Counted from the first letter of the stretch, positions 45,210 through 56,573 are shown. The stretch is DNA of 64,000 bases from Lineus longissimus (GCF_910592395.1 NC_088315.1:11164501-11228500); one strand, 5' to 3'. Numbers and translations are program-made. Notes: a model not told the origin generated them from the sequence alone.

Positions 45210-46874
45210 CGAAATTTTTTTCTGCAGGATACTTCTGTCACAGTGTACATCTGACAGCCAATCACAATTGGCGCGATTATGGGCGGTTATTACCGCAAAT
45301 AAAGACAAACCAAAGCAAAGACACTTGTGTAGCATATCAATGACACGTAGATTGATACTCCTATGTGTGCCACATCAAAGACATCTGGAATGCATGTTTT
45401 GTTTTTGTTTGATACAGCATACAGATAAAACTAGACCGCAACCTCCCTGGGATAGACAGTTGTTTTCATGAGCCATACACAGCACAGATAAGACATGACC
45501 GCAATACCTCTCTGGACCATACACCACGTCAAAGATAACGATGCGAAGTCAACAGGCGGCGCCACCGTCTTGGGAAAAGTAAAAACGATTTCGACAACTA
45601 TAGGTTTTTGTTGATATAAGCGACTAGCGGGAAAATGCACATGTGTTGTTATGTCACTATTGCATCTATTCGTAGTAGACTGTCGTATTTTGAGATCCCC
45701 TTTCTTTTCAACATCATCAATCATACTAGTATATCATAACCATGGATAGAGATAAGTTAGAAAACTGTGTCAACCTCCTTCAACAAGTTGTTGGAATAAT
45801 GGGGAGAGAGGTGGCGAATAACAACAACGTCAACAGGCATACGGCCGCCAGCAATCTACAGTGGCGCCGCCTGTTGACTTCGCATCGTTATCTTTGACGT
45901 GGTGTATGGTCCAGATGTCTTTGATGTGGCACACATAGGAGTATCAATCTACGTGTCCTTGATATGCTACACAAGTGTCTTTGCTTTGGTTTGTCTTTAT
46001 TTGCGGTAATAACCGCCCAGGAGTATCAATCTACGTGTCCTTGATATGCTACACAAGTGTCTTTGCTTTGGTTTGTCTTTATTTGCGGTAATAACCGCCC
46101 ATACGCGATCTTTGACGTCACACTGTTTATTTATGCATGATAATGCAAATACAATGGACGATACCGAGTCGCATGCCGAGTGCCACTTCACTGTGAATGT
46201 GACAATAGTTCATTGTCTGACCCCAATTATGCTCTACTCAAGGTTTGTGTCGTAGTGTTTAGGAATGAATTGCACAGATTCATTGTAAAATTGATGATAT
46301 TATGCGTACAAAAGAGGCATCAGCTGATCTGATCGCTACATTGCAGTGCATGCATTGATTTGTGAAATTTTAAGGGGCAGTGACACTGACAGTGTTGCCA
46401 ATGTTGATAATTATTAAAGGGACAGTGTATCCGATGTCTGCTGTTGATTTTGGTAGTTTGAACATTGTTGAAGGGCCATTGTATAAAACACATTTTGACA
46501 AGCAAACAAAATAAATTGAATGGTGGCGTCACCTATGCATATACAGCAGAACTAGTTACACGGTTGACAGATAAACATTCAACCTCGGCTATTTTGCCGA
46601 GCACAGTGCGCCTTTAACAGACAAGTCCAATAAATACAGTCCACTCGACAATGAAAATACATGTTAAGATACTGCAAATAAATATATTTTAGCTAATATA
46701 CTCCTCTAACCATTTGCTAACTTGTTCTTTCCAAGATTATCAGAACACGTGGCATTGTTGACATTATTGCGCCATGTGGCAAGATGATGTCAACAAAGAC
46801 ACGTGCTTGCCTTGAATTCTGATTGGCGCTCAGATGTACACTATGCCAGAAGTATCCTGCAGAAAAAAATTTCG
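45210..46874. mobile_element. Element A: 1665-bp inverted-repeat element, 11-bp target duplication
   Basis: The ends CGAAATTTTTTTCTGCAGGA (45210) and the inverse of TCCTGCAGAAAAAAATTTCG (ending 46874) begin inverted repeats of about 60 bp. CGGCCCGTATG at 45199-45209 and 46875-46885 is an 11-bp target duplication. The paralogous empty site CGGCGCGTATG is intact at 44059-44069, so the boundaries are secure to a base or two. An 8-11-bp duplication with long inverted repeats points to the Mutator-like group. No transposase is visible; the centre is occupied by foldback element B. Confidence 0.85.
45278..46103. mobile_element. Element B: 826-bp foldback nested in element A
   Basis: The termini TATGGGCGGTTATTACCGC and their reverse complement lie at 45278 and 46103. 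CGCGAT at 45272-45277 and 46104-46109 is a perfect 6-bp duplication. The arms are long: the left arm 45278-45575 is complementary to 45860-46103. The left arm has an extra block of roughly 130 bp (about 45393-45514), and the right arm carries an 80-bp tandem duplication (GGAGTATCAATCTACGTGTC at about 45939 and 46019). Transcription across it would give a long double-stranded hairpin. Confidence 0.85.
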
Positions 46875-47028
46875 CGGCCCGTATGGAATGCAACAAACTG
46901 TACCGGAACCGGAACTGTCATGGGTCTGCACAAATTTTTTCAGATTCGATGGACATGATGGATATATGAATTTTGTTTACACTTTATACACATACGTAAC
47001 CATTACACTCACTACGTTGTGTGAGTTA
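46875..47028 (+). repeat. Segmental repeat gamma, copy 2
   Basis: Second copy of 44059-44208, downstream of element A. The first 11 bases are the right-hand target duplication. Similarity stops after GTGTGAGTTA. Confidence 0.85.
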
Positions 47029-47837
47029 TAATGAGAGATTATTTCCTTTTCTACATCCGCGGTACTGCTTTTCAATATGGCGGCAAGTTACCAGTTTGGA
47101 GGCCTTTTAAGGAACGAAATCAGCGCCTATAGTGTCAAGATTGACGATTTAGATGAGGAAATAATATGTATATACCTGTATTACTTACTTTTTTCATCAA
47201 ATTCCCGCCCTGAAATGCTCAATAATGTGATTTCGCGCGCAGATCGAAGTGACGCCTCATCATGTCATATCAGTTATCATCGATTATTCAATAGCATCCC
47301 TCGGCAAGGGCCGGTGTTGGCGTTATCATGACTTACCGTTACCTCCTTAGTTAAGCTCTTGGCACTTACACCAACGTTTGCGACAAAACTTATTTTGAAT
47401 CACTGGGCCCAGCCTGAGTTGACCATCCCCTTTCATCTAAAATAGATCCCTCACGCGGTAACAAATAATGAGTGGTTCGGCTTCAATCTATATATATGCA
47501 ATGGTCGACAGGATAAAGATAACTGTCTTCGGGCACTTCATTGTAGGCCTTCTTGCAAACATGTTTATATCTTTAGAATCCGCACTGGTCGACAGCCCGA
47601 CGACCTCTGTTGGCAGGGTCTTTCTTCATTACCGGTATCAGTATCTCGCCGGATCAATAAATATTTGTTTATACATTTCTTGAATTGCTTCGTTGTATAA
47701 CCATCGACCTATCAACCTGTCAATTAGTAACACTATCCCGCACCTGTCGACCTAACCTGTCAATCAGTCACACGTAGGCCTACTATCCATCAGTCGACCT
47801 GTCAACTTGTCCACCAGCATCAACCCCTTCAGAACAT
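47029..47837. other. No gene confirmed
   Basis: A plus frame at 47077-47331 starts with ATG (MAASYQFGGLLRNE) after a CAATATGGCGGCAAG context, which could be a first exon. I do not recognise it. Short TCGACCTGTCAA words recur near 47705-47815. Confidence 0.35.
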
Positions 47838-48965
47838 CTGATTTATTTTTTCACACCAGGCGACGCCACTTTGTTTCCCATATTTGGCACACGCGTCATA
47901 ATTTATTCATACGAATGAGGTTATGGGAATCCCCATTTCGGCTCGCATGTCTCAGTTAGTGCAAGCTGAGAGGCAACAGGCGAACGAGGTTGACAGAGAT
48001 AATCAACACTAGGTACCTTGTCTCAAGGTACTTTAGCCAACACTAGGTACCTTGTCTCAAGGTACTTTAGCCAACACTAGGTACCTTGTCTCAAGGTACT
48101 TTAGCCAGAGTTCACACTGGATGACCTACCTGAAGCGGTTCTTTTGTTTTAGCGCGCGATTTTTACTTGACTCAGCCGTTTGTCAGTTTCTTGTTTTTAG
48201 CCACTGGAAGGCATCGATTGCTAATTTTTCCATGAATTTTTCGAAAATGGATCCTGTTCCTGGTAGGGTTTTAGTCTTGGCATCGTCTTGGGACATGACT
48301 GCACGTGGTCAAGGGCGTGGCCCGGGCAGGGGGGGGGCGTGGTCAAGCGTATCTCAGTGAGGATGTCAATTTCCAGAAAAACAACGGGTAACATTAATTT
48401 GGTCCAACAGTAACGTTCTGCGAAGAATACTAGTACGTGTTTTTCTTTAGTTTGTGGACACCCAGTGGCCACTGTTTGGCAAAAAAATATGAAAGTTAAA
48501 CAAACTTTGGGAATTGCTGAAAAATCGCTGAAAAATCGTCCTTGGGCACAAAATGGCTTTTGTTTTGCTTACCGGTAGAAGCGCGAAGCGCTTAGCACAC
48601 GCACGCACACTCCATAAAGTTTTCAAAAATAAGCCCTAAGATATAAACAGAAAGGAAACAATTACCATTACCATGGTTAAAGACCTATATAGTGTTGACT
48701 ATTTTCGTAAGATGCAGAGTAAATCAAGTGGATTTTGTGATTGGGAGGCCTGCTTTCGAAAGTTCATGCGACGAGGTGCAAACGCCCCGTAAAATACCTG
48801 GGAACCAGATGCTTAATGAAGATAAGGAAAGTAACCTTATCCACCCGCTGCATCAAGCACAGGTATGTTGATCTACGTACATTCTACATGCAATGACGCT
48901 GCGGCATAAATTATGCCAAATATGGGAAACAAAATGGCGTCACCTGGTGTGAAAAAATAAATCGC
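47838..48965. mobile_element. 1128-bp MULE-like element, imperfect 9-bp target duplication
   Basis: CTGATTTATTTTTTCACACC (47838) and, reverse-complemented from the right end, GCGATTTATTTTTTCACACC start inverted repeats of about 55 bp (GGYGACGCCA.TTTGTTTCCC continues them). TCAGAACAT (47829-47837) and TCAAAACAT (48966-48974) form a 9-bp target duplication with one mismatch. No transposase is present. Confidence 0.75.
48004..48106 (+). repeat. 34-bp tandem repeat, three units
   Basis: CAACACTAGGTACCTTGTCT followed by CAAGGTACTTTAGC, three near-perfect copies. Each contains the stem-loop AGGTACCTTG/CAAGGTACT. It lies inside the MULE-like element. Confidence 0.95.
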
Positions 48966-49243
48966 TCAAAACATGCGCACACGCTACCTTATTACTCAGC
49001 ACGTTGCCAGTGTTGTGAGCATGTGCACTTGTAACCAGGATAGTGAAAGTAGTCCTTTGAAAGTGAAAGGCAGAGTAAACTCGCTGTGGGCCCTGCACTC
49101 GCTGCAGGGAATCAGGATTTGCAAGGAAACTGGTCATTATCAAGTTCTATGAAGTAGTCTTTCTAAGTGAATGTATAATACAATCTTGGCGAAGATTAAA
49201 GAGATCCAGTCATGGCATAAGTCTTTATCGTGGTAAAAATAAC
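48966..49243. other. No gene recognised
   Basis: Short spacer between two inverted-repeat elements. No feature is seen. Confidence 0.5.
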
Positions 49244-50219
49244 TGGCTTACTGGACTTTGCGCAAAGAAAGCAACGCAACGCAACGAGTGCAACAGTCCC
49301 TAGACACAATGGTCCCGGAACCGCCGACAGGCGGCACCACCTCACGACGAAGGCTTTTGCAAACCGCTTCAAATGGTTTCATAAGTCATATTCCTGGTTG
49401 TGGATTTCGACCTCCAGTTATCTATGATAGAACCCGCTCCAATCGGTTTAACCGCATGGAATAGTTAGCACAATAATTTTCAAGGTAGTTTACGGTGAAA
49501 AGGAGCTCGGACGAAATTTGACTAGAAGAAAAAAAGGATTTTATCGGTGAATATCAAAACTGATGACGCGTCCGAAATTGTGAACTGATAATTTTTAGCA
49601 AGATCCGATGACGACGCAGACATTGCACAATTTTGTGACGTTGCACCACACACGATTTTATGACGTTGTACACCTCGTGTATGCACGTGTATGCTCATGT
49701 CATCGTGCGGTAAAATATGACAGCCACGGCTGCCGGTACTTTCGGTGTTTGCGCCTTGTAACTGGAAAGTTTGTGGAAAGAGCCATGTTTCAAGTGACAT
49801 AAGCCATTAGGAATGCGTGTGTATTCTTTGGGCGGCTCGTAGTAATTAATGACACCGAGCTTGAAGTCAAGTAAGTAGTACCAGTGTGGGCCTAGGCCCG
49901 ACCGGCATCCACTCTGCTCATTTCATGATTTGGTCAACGATTTGAAGCAGCCGTATCATACCCAAAAACATTCACAAGTGCAATGTTTCATGCCAGAAAG
50001 TTCCACAACATGACATGCACCAAACTTCTTGCAATTATGACGTCAGTGCATACAGCCCATTCCAGTGCCCAAATGCAGCAGGGACAAAATCACATCAATG
50101 CATCCTTCTTCTCGTCAACCACAACTGTCCGATATTCCACGACATTTCTATCTGAATGTGAGTACAAACAGAACCAATCAACTTGTATCCGCTTCATCCA
50201 TTTAACATCTGCAGCACAA

Positions 50220-50262
50220 TGTGAGAGGACGCATTGCCTTCATAAGCAATGCATCCTCTCAC
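50220..50262. repeat. Hairpin, 17-bp stem
   Basis: GTGAGAGGACGCATTGC, a 9-base loop (about), then GCAATGCATCCTCTCAC. The stem has one G-T type mismatch. It lies within the unassigned 145-codon frame. Confidence 0.8.
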
Positions 50263-50540
50263 CTCTCACCTCCAAACCTCAAACTGTCCAAATAAAACTT
50301 TCCCTTTTTACAAACTCTACAACAAAACTGAATGTCAGTATGAAACAGCTCCTAATCAACTCATATAACCTTAAATCACTTTACATGTGCAGTATCGTGC
50401 GAGAGCTTCCACATCATTAAAGCCCTATGATCACCACAGGAGAAAAACCATCCACCATTGCCACCCCAAACCCACAAATACAACCCTACAAGTCGAGAAC
50501 ACCCTCCATATGGCCAAACCCACTGCTCCTTACTAAATAA

Positions 50541-50984
50541 GAGAAAAGACCACTAATGAATATTCATAGGTTGGAGGGTCGAGGCCTATCAATTAGACGA
50601 GTGCATGTTTTTCACTCTCAAGTACATATTTGGAGAGGTATTGAAAAAATATTTGTTGTGGCAAGTCTACAGATATAAAGAAATTATTTGATGAAAAAAT
50701 TAATTTCGAATTTTGCTAATTGGGTAATAGGGGGCGTGTTTTGAGTTTTTTCTGCCAGTTGGCTGAAAAGAGTGGAAATATTAAAGTCTGTCTAATTTGT
50801 CGATTATAAAAAAATTTCCGTGGTCAATCACCATTTTATTTTTCACCATTTACTTGCCCGACTGTCCGGAATAACATAATCTAAATTTCAGATTCACAAC
50901 ACCACGCGTTCTTTGATGCGTCGCGGTCAAACATTGACAATTTAACTGCTAAAAGGCTTAAAAAATAAATTGTGGTCTTGTCTC
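50541..50984 (+). repeat. 444-bp repeat E, copy 1
   Basis: Begins GAGAAAAGACCACTAATG and ends TTGTGGTCTTGTCTC, so its own ends are inverted (GAGACAAGACCAC type, one difference on the left). Near-identical to 51535-51978, with about two differences seen over 444 bases. It is preceded by ATAA (50537-50540) and followed by CATT (50985-50988). Confidence 0.95.
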
Positions 50985-51534
50985 CATTTACACTACATTT
51001 TGGGTCAATATAGTGAAAAATTTGAATGTGCTCAAATCACTCTAATTCATTTAGAATATTGTATTGCTGATGATTTAAGGTCAAAACAAGCTAAAATAAT
51101 GAGAAAAAAACTTAATTTGACCCAAATAAGAGTCAACCTAACCACGGTCTAAGTTCGGTTTCATTTTTACAAGTCTTGTTGTGTTGCCATTCATTTTGTA
51201 ATTTCTTTGAAACTACTTAGGCCTTGATTCTGAAAGTTTTGCCCTAAGCAGCAAAGATATTCCTAAATCACATCCTAAATTTTCAGCTCCATAGCTTGCT
51301 TATTCTGGCCAGGGCAGGTCTTTGAATTTGGTGCTGTTGGCTGCAAAATCATGACTTTTTGTCGATTTTGTCCTCTTTCGTCGCTTTGGCACAGTTTTTA
51401 CCACTCTTTGAAATGTCTCTCATTTCTCCAAAAATGTCCAGATATGACTTTCCTTTGTTGGAGAGTTGTGGGATGTCATCTACATTAGTTTGAAAAAAAT
51501 CTCAAAATGTTAACCCCTGAAATGTACCTTCATT
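50985..51534. other. 550-bp core between the two E repeats
   Basis: Starts and ends with CATT. AT-rich; a 60-codon open frame at 50970-51152 is unrecognised. I see no primer-binding site or polypurine tract next to the repeats, which argues against an LTR retrotransposon. Confidence 0.7.
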
Positions 51535-51978
51535 GAGACAAGACCACTAATGAATATTCATAGGTTGGAGGGTCGAGGCCTATCAATTAGACGAGTGCAT
51601 GTTTTTAACTCTCAAGTACATATTTGGAGAGGTATTGAAAAAATATTTGTTGTGGCAAGTCTACAGATATAAAGAAATTATTTGATGAAAAAATTAATTT
51701 CGAATTTTGCTAATTGGGTAATAGGGGGCGTGTTTTGAGTTTTTTCTGCCAGTTGGCTGAAAAGAGTGGAAATATTAAAGTCTGTCTAATTTGTCGATTA
51801 TAAAAAAATTTCCGTGGTCAATCACCATTTTATTTTTCACCATTTACTTGCCCGACTGTCCGGAATAACATAATCTAAATTTCAGATTCACAACACCACG
51901 CGTTCTTTGATGCGTCGCGGTCAAACATTGACAATTTAACTGCTAAAAGGCTTAAAAAATAAATTGTGGTCTTGTCTC
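51535..51978 (+). repeat. 444-bp repeat E, copy 2
   Basis: Same length and orientation as copy 1, with the complete terminal inverted repeat GAGACAAGACCAC...GTGGTCTTGTCTC. It is preceded by CATT and followed by ATAA (51979-51982). ATAA thus flanks the whole E-core-E block as a 4-bp target duplication. Confidence 0.95.
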
Positions 51979-52479
51979 ATAAGCTCAAATAACCAAACCC
52001 AGCTTGTTCCGAAAACTCTGGGTGTATTTTCCTGTATACAATACACAGCCTGGTCATCCTAAGATCGTGGTTACATGGGGAGTTATCATTGCAAAAGTAG
52101 GCGAAACGCAAGCTGGAGGCGATCAAGCTAGCACACATAACTCTAGCAGTAGCACATGCAAGCCATGACATAGAATTCCAACAGTAAGGTTACACATACC
52201 CTTGGCGGTCGAGGCGATGGAATACTATTTTTAGTCACAGGTGATTCACGGGTAGTCACAGGGACAATTATCTTGTTCTATTATGTTAGTTTGGAGTTTG
52301 AGTTTGGCTATGGTAATTGACAGGTTGCGCCAGCATCTTACTGTCCATACATTGCTGCTATGGTCAAATAGAGGGGCTACACTACAAGTGCAAATCACTG
52401 GGACTAGTATATTGTGACATGGGGATGGATAGGTGCCACAGCGCGACAAACGGAAGGTATATTACATATTGAGGTAAAC

Positions 52480-52760
52480 AGGGGGCTGAGACCCGCACCA
52501 CACCAAAGAGTAAATCTCAAAATTGAACCCATGACCGAAGCACTACACCACCCCATTGAAGAGAATATCTCAAGAATCGAACCCATGACCGAAGCACTAC
52601 AGCACCCCATTTAGGAGTAACTATCAAGAACTGTACCTATGACCAACACACTACACCATCACTTTGAGGAGTAAATATCCAGATTCAAACCCATGGCTTA
52701 CGAACTTGAGGAGTTAATCCCCAGAATCGAACCCATGACCAAGCATTACACCATCCACAA
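52480..52760 (-). repeat. Tandem array, about 54-bp units, tRNA-like B box
   Basis: About five degenerate units. On the minus strand each reads GGTGTAGTGCTTCGGTCATG then GGTTCGATTCT, which contains a Pol III B box (GGTTCGATTC) and, 11 bases earlier, an A-box-like TGGTGTAGTG. The spacing is too short for a real tRNA. A piece just left (52456-52495) resembles 40678-40715 and 41098-41130. This may be a tandemly amplified SINE head. Confidence 0.7.
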
Positions 52761-52894
52761 TATGCAGGTACGGCTATTCTATGGCAGTATTCGCCCCAAG
52801 TTTATTTTAGGAAGACAAAATGGCCAAAAATAATGGTCGCTCCACCATTGCGCTCGTTGCTTTCTTTGCGCAAAGTCCAGTAAGCCAAAACAAC

Positions 52895-55419
52895 TAGAAC
52901 TAAATTGGTGATTACTTCTGATGCAGCTCATTGGCTACATAATCAACAACCTGAAGGGAACTCGAAACTGCCAATATTTATCAATGGAAGCTTACTACCC
53001 GCCTTAGGTTTTAACCGGGCCGTTCAAAACTCCCCATTTTGATAAGCGTTTCGCTATAGGTTTCCTTTTAAACAATTGATCATGATGTTTGTAAGGGATT
53101 TCCGTGCAACATTGCGGGATTAAATCACCATTTTTTTGGTTGGTAGTGAAAGCTGTTCTTTTCCAATTGGTTTAAATCATCGATGAAATTTGTTGGAACA
53201 CTAAAAGATGATTTCATGGTGCAAAGGATAGTAATAATATGCACATTTAGCGTGGTCCTCCTTTAATAAGGATATAATAATAATAATAATATGAATTGCA
53301 CCCCCATAATTGGGGAAAAGAAATATACAAGTACATTCAAAGACAGTACATAGTATTTTAAATCATCAATATACATCAAACAGCAATACTGTGTTGACAT
53401 GAATTTTATTACTGTAATATAGGAGTAATCATATACACAAATTGTTCTATTTTGGCACAAACATTTTTGTTTTTAACAAAAATAGCACTATTTAAAAGGC
53501 AGGAACACCCAATATAAACACAAAATCATACATTTTTATGGATTGCCATTTCAGCATGATGTTAGTGAAACAAGGAATAATGTGACAGCGGACTACAGTG
53601 CACATGCTGCTACCAGCCATACAGGACAGTGCACATATGCTGCTACCAGACATACAGGACAGCACACATACATATAAGGTAAGGGACTATGTATAATTGT
53701 ACTCTGGCTATAATTATACCACTTTATCCAACTACAAGTACAACCAAAAATATGATGAGCATGGGAACGCTTAATAGTTTAAAATACAAGTCCTAATTAA
53801 TACATGGAGCTAACACTACCTCATTACAATATCTAAAGGAAACAGCCAAAGGTACGCATGTTTCATTTTGAACATGTGTAATAAATGTACATTCTATGGT
53901 TTACAATAAAATATCCTCACATTTCAATGGAACAAGCCATTCTGTAATAATTGTACATTCAATGCTTTACAATGTGTGAGCCATCACAGCAAAACCAGGC
54001 GCATGTCGCCCAGAAGATGAGCCTAAATGACACCAGGAGATAATGGAAGAAATTGATGTGCTCATATTTCACAATAGGCAGACAATAGAGAAATGAACAA
54101 ACAGCCCGTCTCAACCTGCCAAGCTCAGAGCGACATGCGCCTGCTTTTGCTGTGACGGGTCACATATGTCATTTTTTTCAATTGCATGGAACTGAACATT
54201 TTCGGAGACATGATTGGCTATTTCTTTTAATTTTGTCATTACATTCAGAAAGCACATAAGGTTTTCTGGTTATCTCGAAAATACCTTGATGTACCATATA
54301 CCGATGAAAAAAATATCTTGGTCATGAGCGAAGATGAGGGTGTTTTTAAACCCATACATTCATATACATACTTTCGTATAATAATAAACATACGCAAACT
54401 ATAGGCAGCATATCACTTGCATGTAGAGTGCAAGAGAAATATTTTACGACCAAAGTGAAAGTTATACCAAACACATTATCCATGTTATAACATTATGATA
54501 CAATAAGTAGCACCTCACCGAACTAGAGCTGGAAACCACTTTCATACAGTGATGTAAAAATGTATTAGGACACGTGGCATGGTCAGTTTTTCTGTTACAA
54601 CATGTATAATTCAAGATAAGTGTACCGCATGAGGCTGACACGTCAATGTTATTCACCAATATCTCAATGACATTTCCTCAATGGTTGGTTAACAAAGTAT
54701 CGATTGACATCAGGATATTGGGAAATTATCCCAATTCAAAATTTCACAAGGCTTTATGCTATAAAGCTATCTGACAAAAAAATATAATGAAAAATTCACA
54801 AATTATATTTTTTTCCATACTTTTCATAATCTCATCTACAGGAAACCGGCAAATGATTTTGGAATTATTTTCCACAAAAACCCATATAACTAATCACGGA
54901 TTATTGATGAAAGTCATTTCAAGAAAAATATCTGTCGGCTGAACTGTTGTACTGTTTCGTGATATTTTGTGATAGTTTCTCAATATTCTTATAAGGCCAT
55001 ACTTTGATTACCAAATTTTGTGCAATTGGAAATGTTGGTGGGTTATTTGCGAATAACATCCTCTACACCACTGTTCATCTATTTAAGTTAAAATCAAAAA
55101 GCATTTATATAGAACTAAACTACTATAACATATCAATATCTAAATGGTAAGAAATACCCAGTAGGCCTACTACTAGTTCTACTTTTCACTCATAAAAAAA
55201 TCCATAAGTAATAAGAGTGTGAAAGCCTACATTATACTGTGTAGTTACATTACAACGAACAAAAACCCTAGATGACTTTTTTGATGGTTTTGAGTACAAT
55301 AATGTAAATAGAATATAGCACATTCCAGTCATTGTTAAATTTTCTAACAAACTGCTACACCTGAAGTTTACCTCTTCTACATGATTCCAGCTCATTCCAG
55401 ACATGTATTATTGCATATA
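52895..55419. other. Gene-free AT-rich stretch
   Basis: Contains a (TAA)n run at 53277-53291 and a 34-bp unit repeated about twice at 53598-53675 (GTGCACAT.TGCTGCTACCA). The hairpin MITE at 53975 lies here. No exon is recognised. Confidence 0.5.
53975..54164. mobile_element. 190-bp hairpin MITE, TGTGACCCGTCACAGC ends
   Basis: TGTGAGCCATCACAGCAAAA followed by CCAGGCGCATGTCGC at the left is complementary to the right end CGACATGCGCCTGCTTTTGC, TGTGACGGGTCACA: inverted repeats of about 35 bp with three differences. The target duplication is not clear. Confidence 0.75.
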
Positions 55420-55573
55420 CAGTGGAACCTCCCTTAGCGGACACCTCTCTATTAGGGACACCCTCTCCATTAAGGATTAGTTTTGGTCCCAAATTGGTTT
55501 TTTTCATTCAATTTGACCTCTCTAATCAGGACAGCACTGATTTGTCAGTCCCGTGGGTAGAGAGGTTCTACTG
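55420..55573. mobile_element. 154-bp Tc1/mariner-type MITE, TA target
   Basis: The left end CAGTGGAACCTCCCTTAG and the reverse complement of the right end, CAGTAGAACCTCTCTACC, are of the pogo/Tigger/mariner type. TA lies immediately outside each end (55418-55419 and 55574-55575). Confidence 0.8.
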
Positions 55574-56411
55574 TACATCTACATAACATTACAGAAAACA
55601 ACAGAAAACTACAAAATTAAATAGGTAGGTGATTTATCTGCAGAGAAATTGTTAAGTTTTTAGCGGATCTGGAACATATTTCATATTCGTAGCCTATCTG
55701 CAGAACTCCCGAAACAAAACCTGACACCAAAATATTACAACTCGGGTAAAACTCTTTTTGGTACTTCCAGTACATTGAGCCTAATACATATTTGCCAATC
55801 ACATGGTTGACACCAGGAGAGAAATGATACACTGCCAGCTAGTTATCCGCTATTATCAATTTTTCAAAAAACATTGTGCACAACGGCCATTTTCATGCAG
55901 GTTTTTGAATCAAGATCCTTTTGTTTTTTAGACTTAGGCAAGTTAGGTAATAAGTACCAGTAATATACACACATAAAACATACAAGAAATATCAAGGAAG
56001 TATTTCCTTCAATATAAGAAGGAACAAGCTGAAACAAGACATGTATTACATTTACATCTGCATGTATACAGAACATTACAGAAAACGTCAAAATTACATA
56101 TATTTATAGCATGGCAAACTGATATTGCCCAAGCGAATGTAGATATATTCTCTATAAAGCTAAATAGGTCAGGTCTAAATAGATATATGTAGATATATTC
56201 TCTAAAAAGCTTTAAAAAACCCTCATGTAAGACAAATAACGTATCAATTAGCACACAATTGTAATTAAATTTACCAATTCAGTGACTCCGAACAAACGCA
56301 TTGTCCTTAAAAACTTTTTTCGCAATGACCTTCTCATGTCATTTATCGGCAAAACTTGCAGGAATTTCTGCATTTACTGGAACAAATTTTCTTTATTCAC
56401 AGCCTCTAGGC

Positions 56412-56573
56412 CATTCGTAAATGATATATATCCGCATTGTTTAGGGCTCTGGAGGGTGAACTACTGGTCAGATTTATTTGAAGTTTGGTTTTTATTGATC
56501 CTTGCCTCAAGAAATCCGACCAGTAATTTGCCCTCCAGAGCCCCAAACAATGTGGACACAACATTTACGAATT
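56412..56573. mobile_element. 162-bp hairpin MITE
   Basis: ATTCGTAAATG, GCATTGTTTAGGGCTCTGGA and GGGTGAACTACTGGTC.GATTT on the left are complementary in order to the right arm (GACCAGTAATTTGCCCTCCA, GAGCCCCAAACAATGTGG, CATTTACGAATTG). The arms are about 65 bp with several mismatches. Confidence 0.75.

Larger units (their letters stand above)
49244..52887. mobile_element. 3.64-kb inverted-repeat element carrying composite and tandem repeats
   Basis: TGGCTTACTGGACTTTGCGC, continuing AAAGAAAGCAACG, begins at 49244. Its exact reverse complement ends at 52887, giving 33 bp of perfect inverted repeat. AAATAAC (49237-49243) and AAACAAC (52888-52894) may be a 7-bp target duplication with one mismatch. 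The interior contains the 444-bp repeat pair (50541-51978), a 17-bp-stem hairpin (50220-50262) and the tRNA-like array (52480-52760). No transposase frame is recognised. A 145-codon ATG frame at 49983-50420 is of unknown nature. Confidence 0.65.

Noticed and set aside
49983-50420. 145-codon ATG frame as a gene
   Set aside because: Low-complexity Thr/Ser/Gln-rich translation, contains a long hairpin, lies inside a repeat element, and resembles no family.
50541-51978. LTR retrotransposon with 444-bp LTRs
   Set aside because: The repeats lack TG..CA ends and there is no PBS, PPT or gag-pol; their ends are short inverted repeats and CATT flanks the core on both sides.
52480-52760. tRNA gene cluster
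   Set aside because: A- and B-box-like words are only 11 bases apart and no cloverleaf can be formed.
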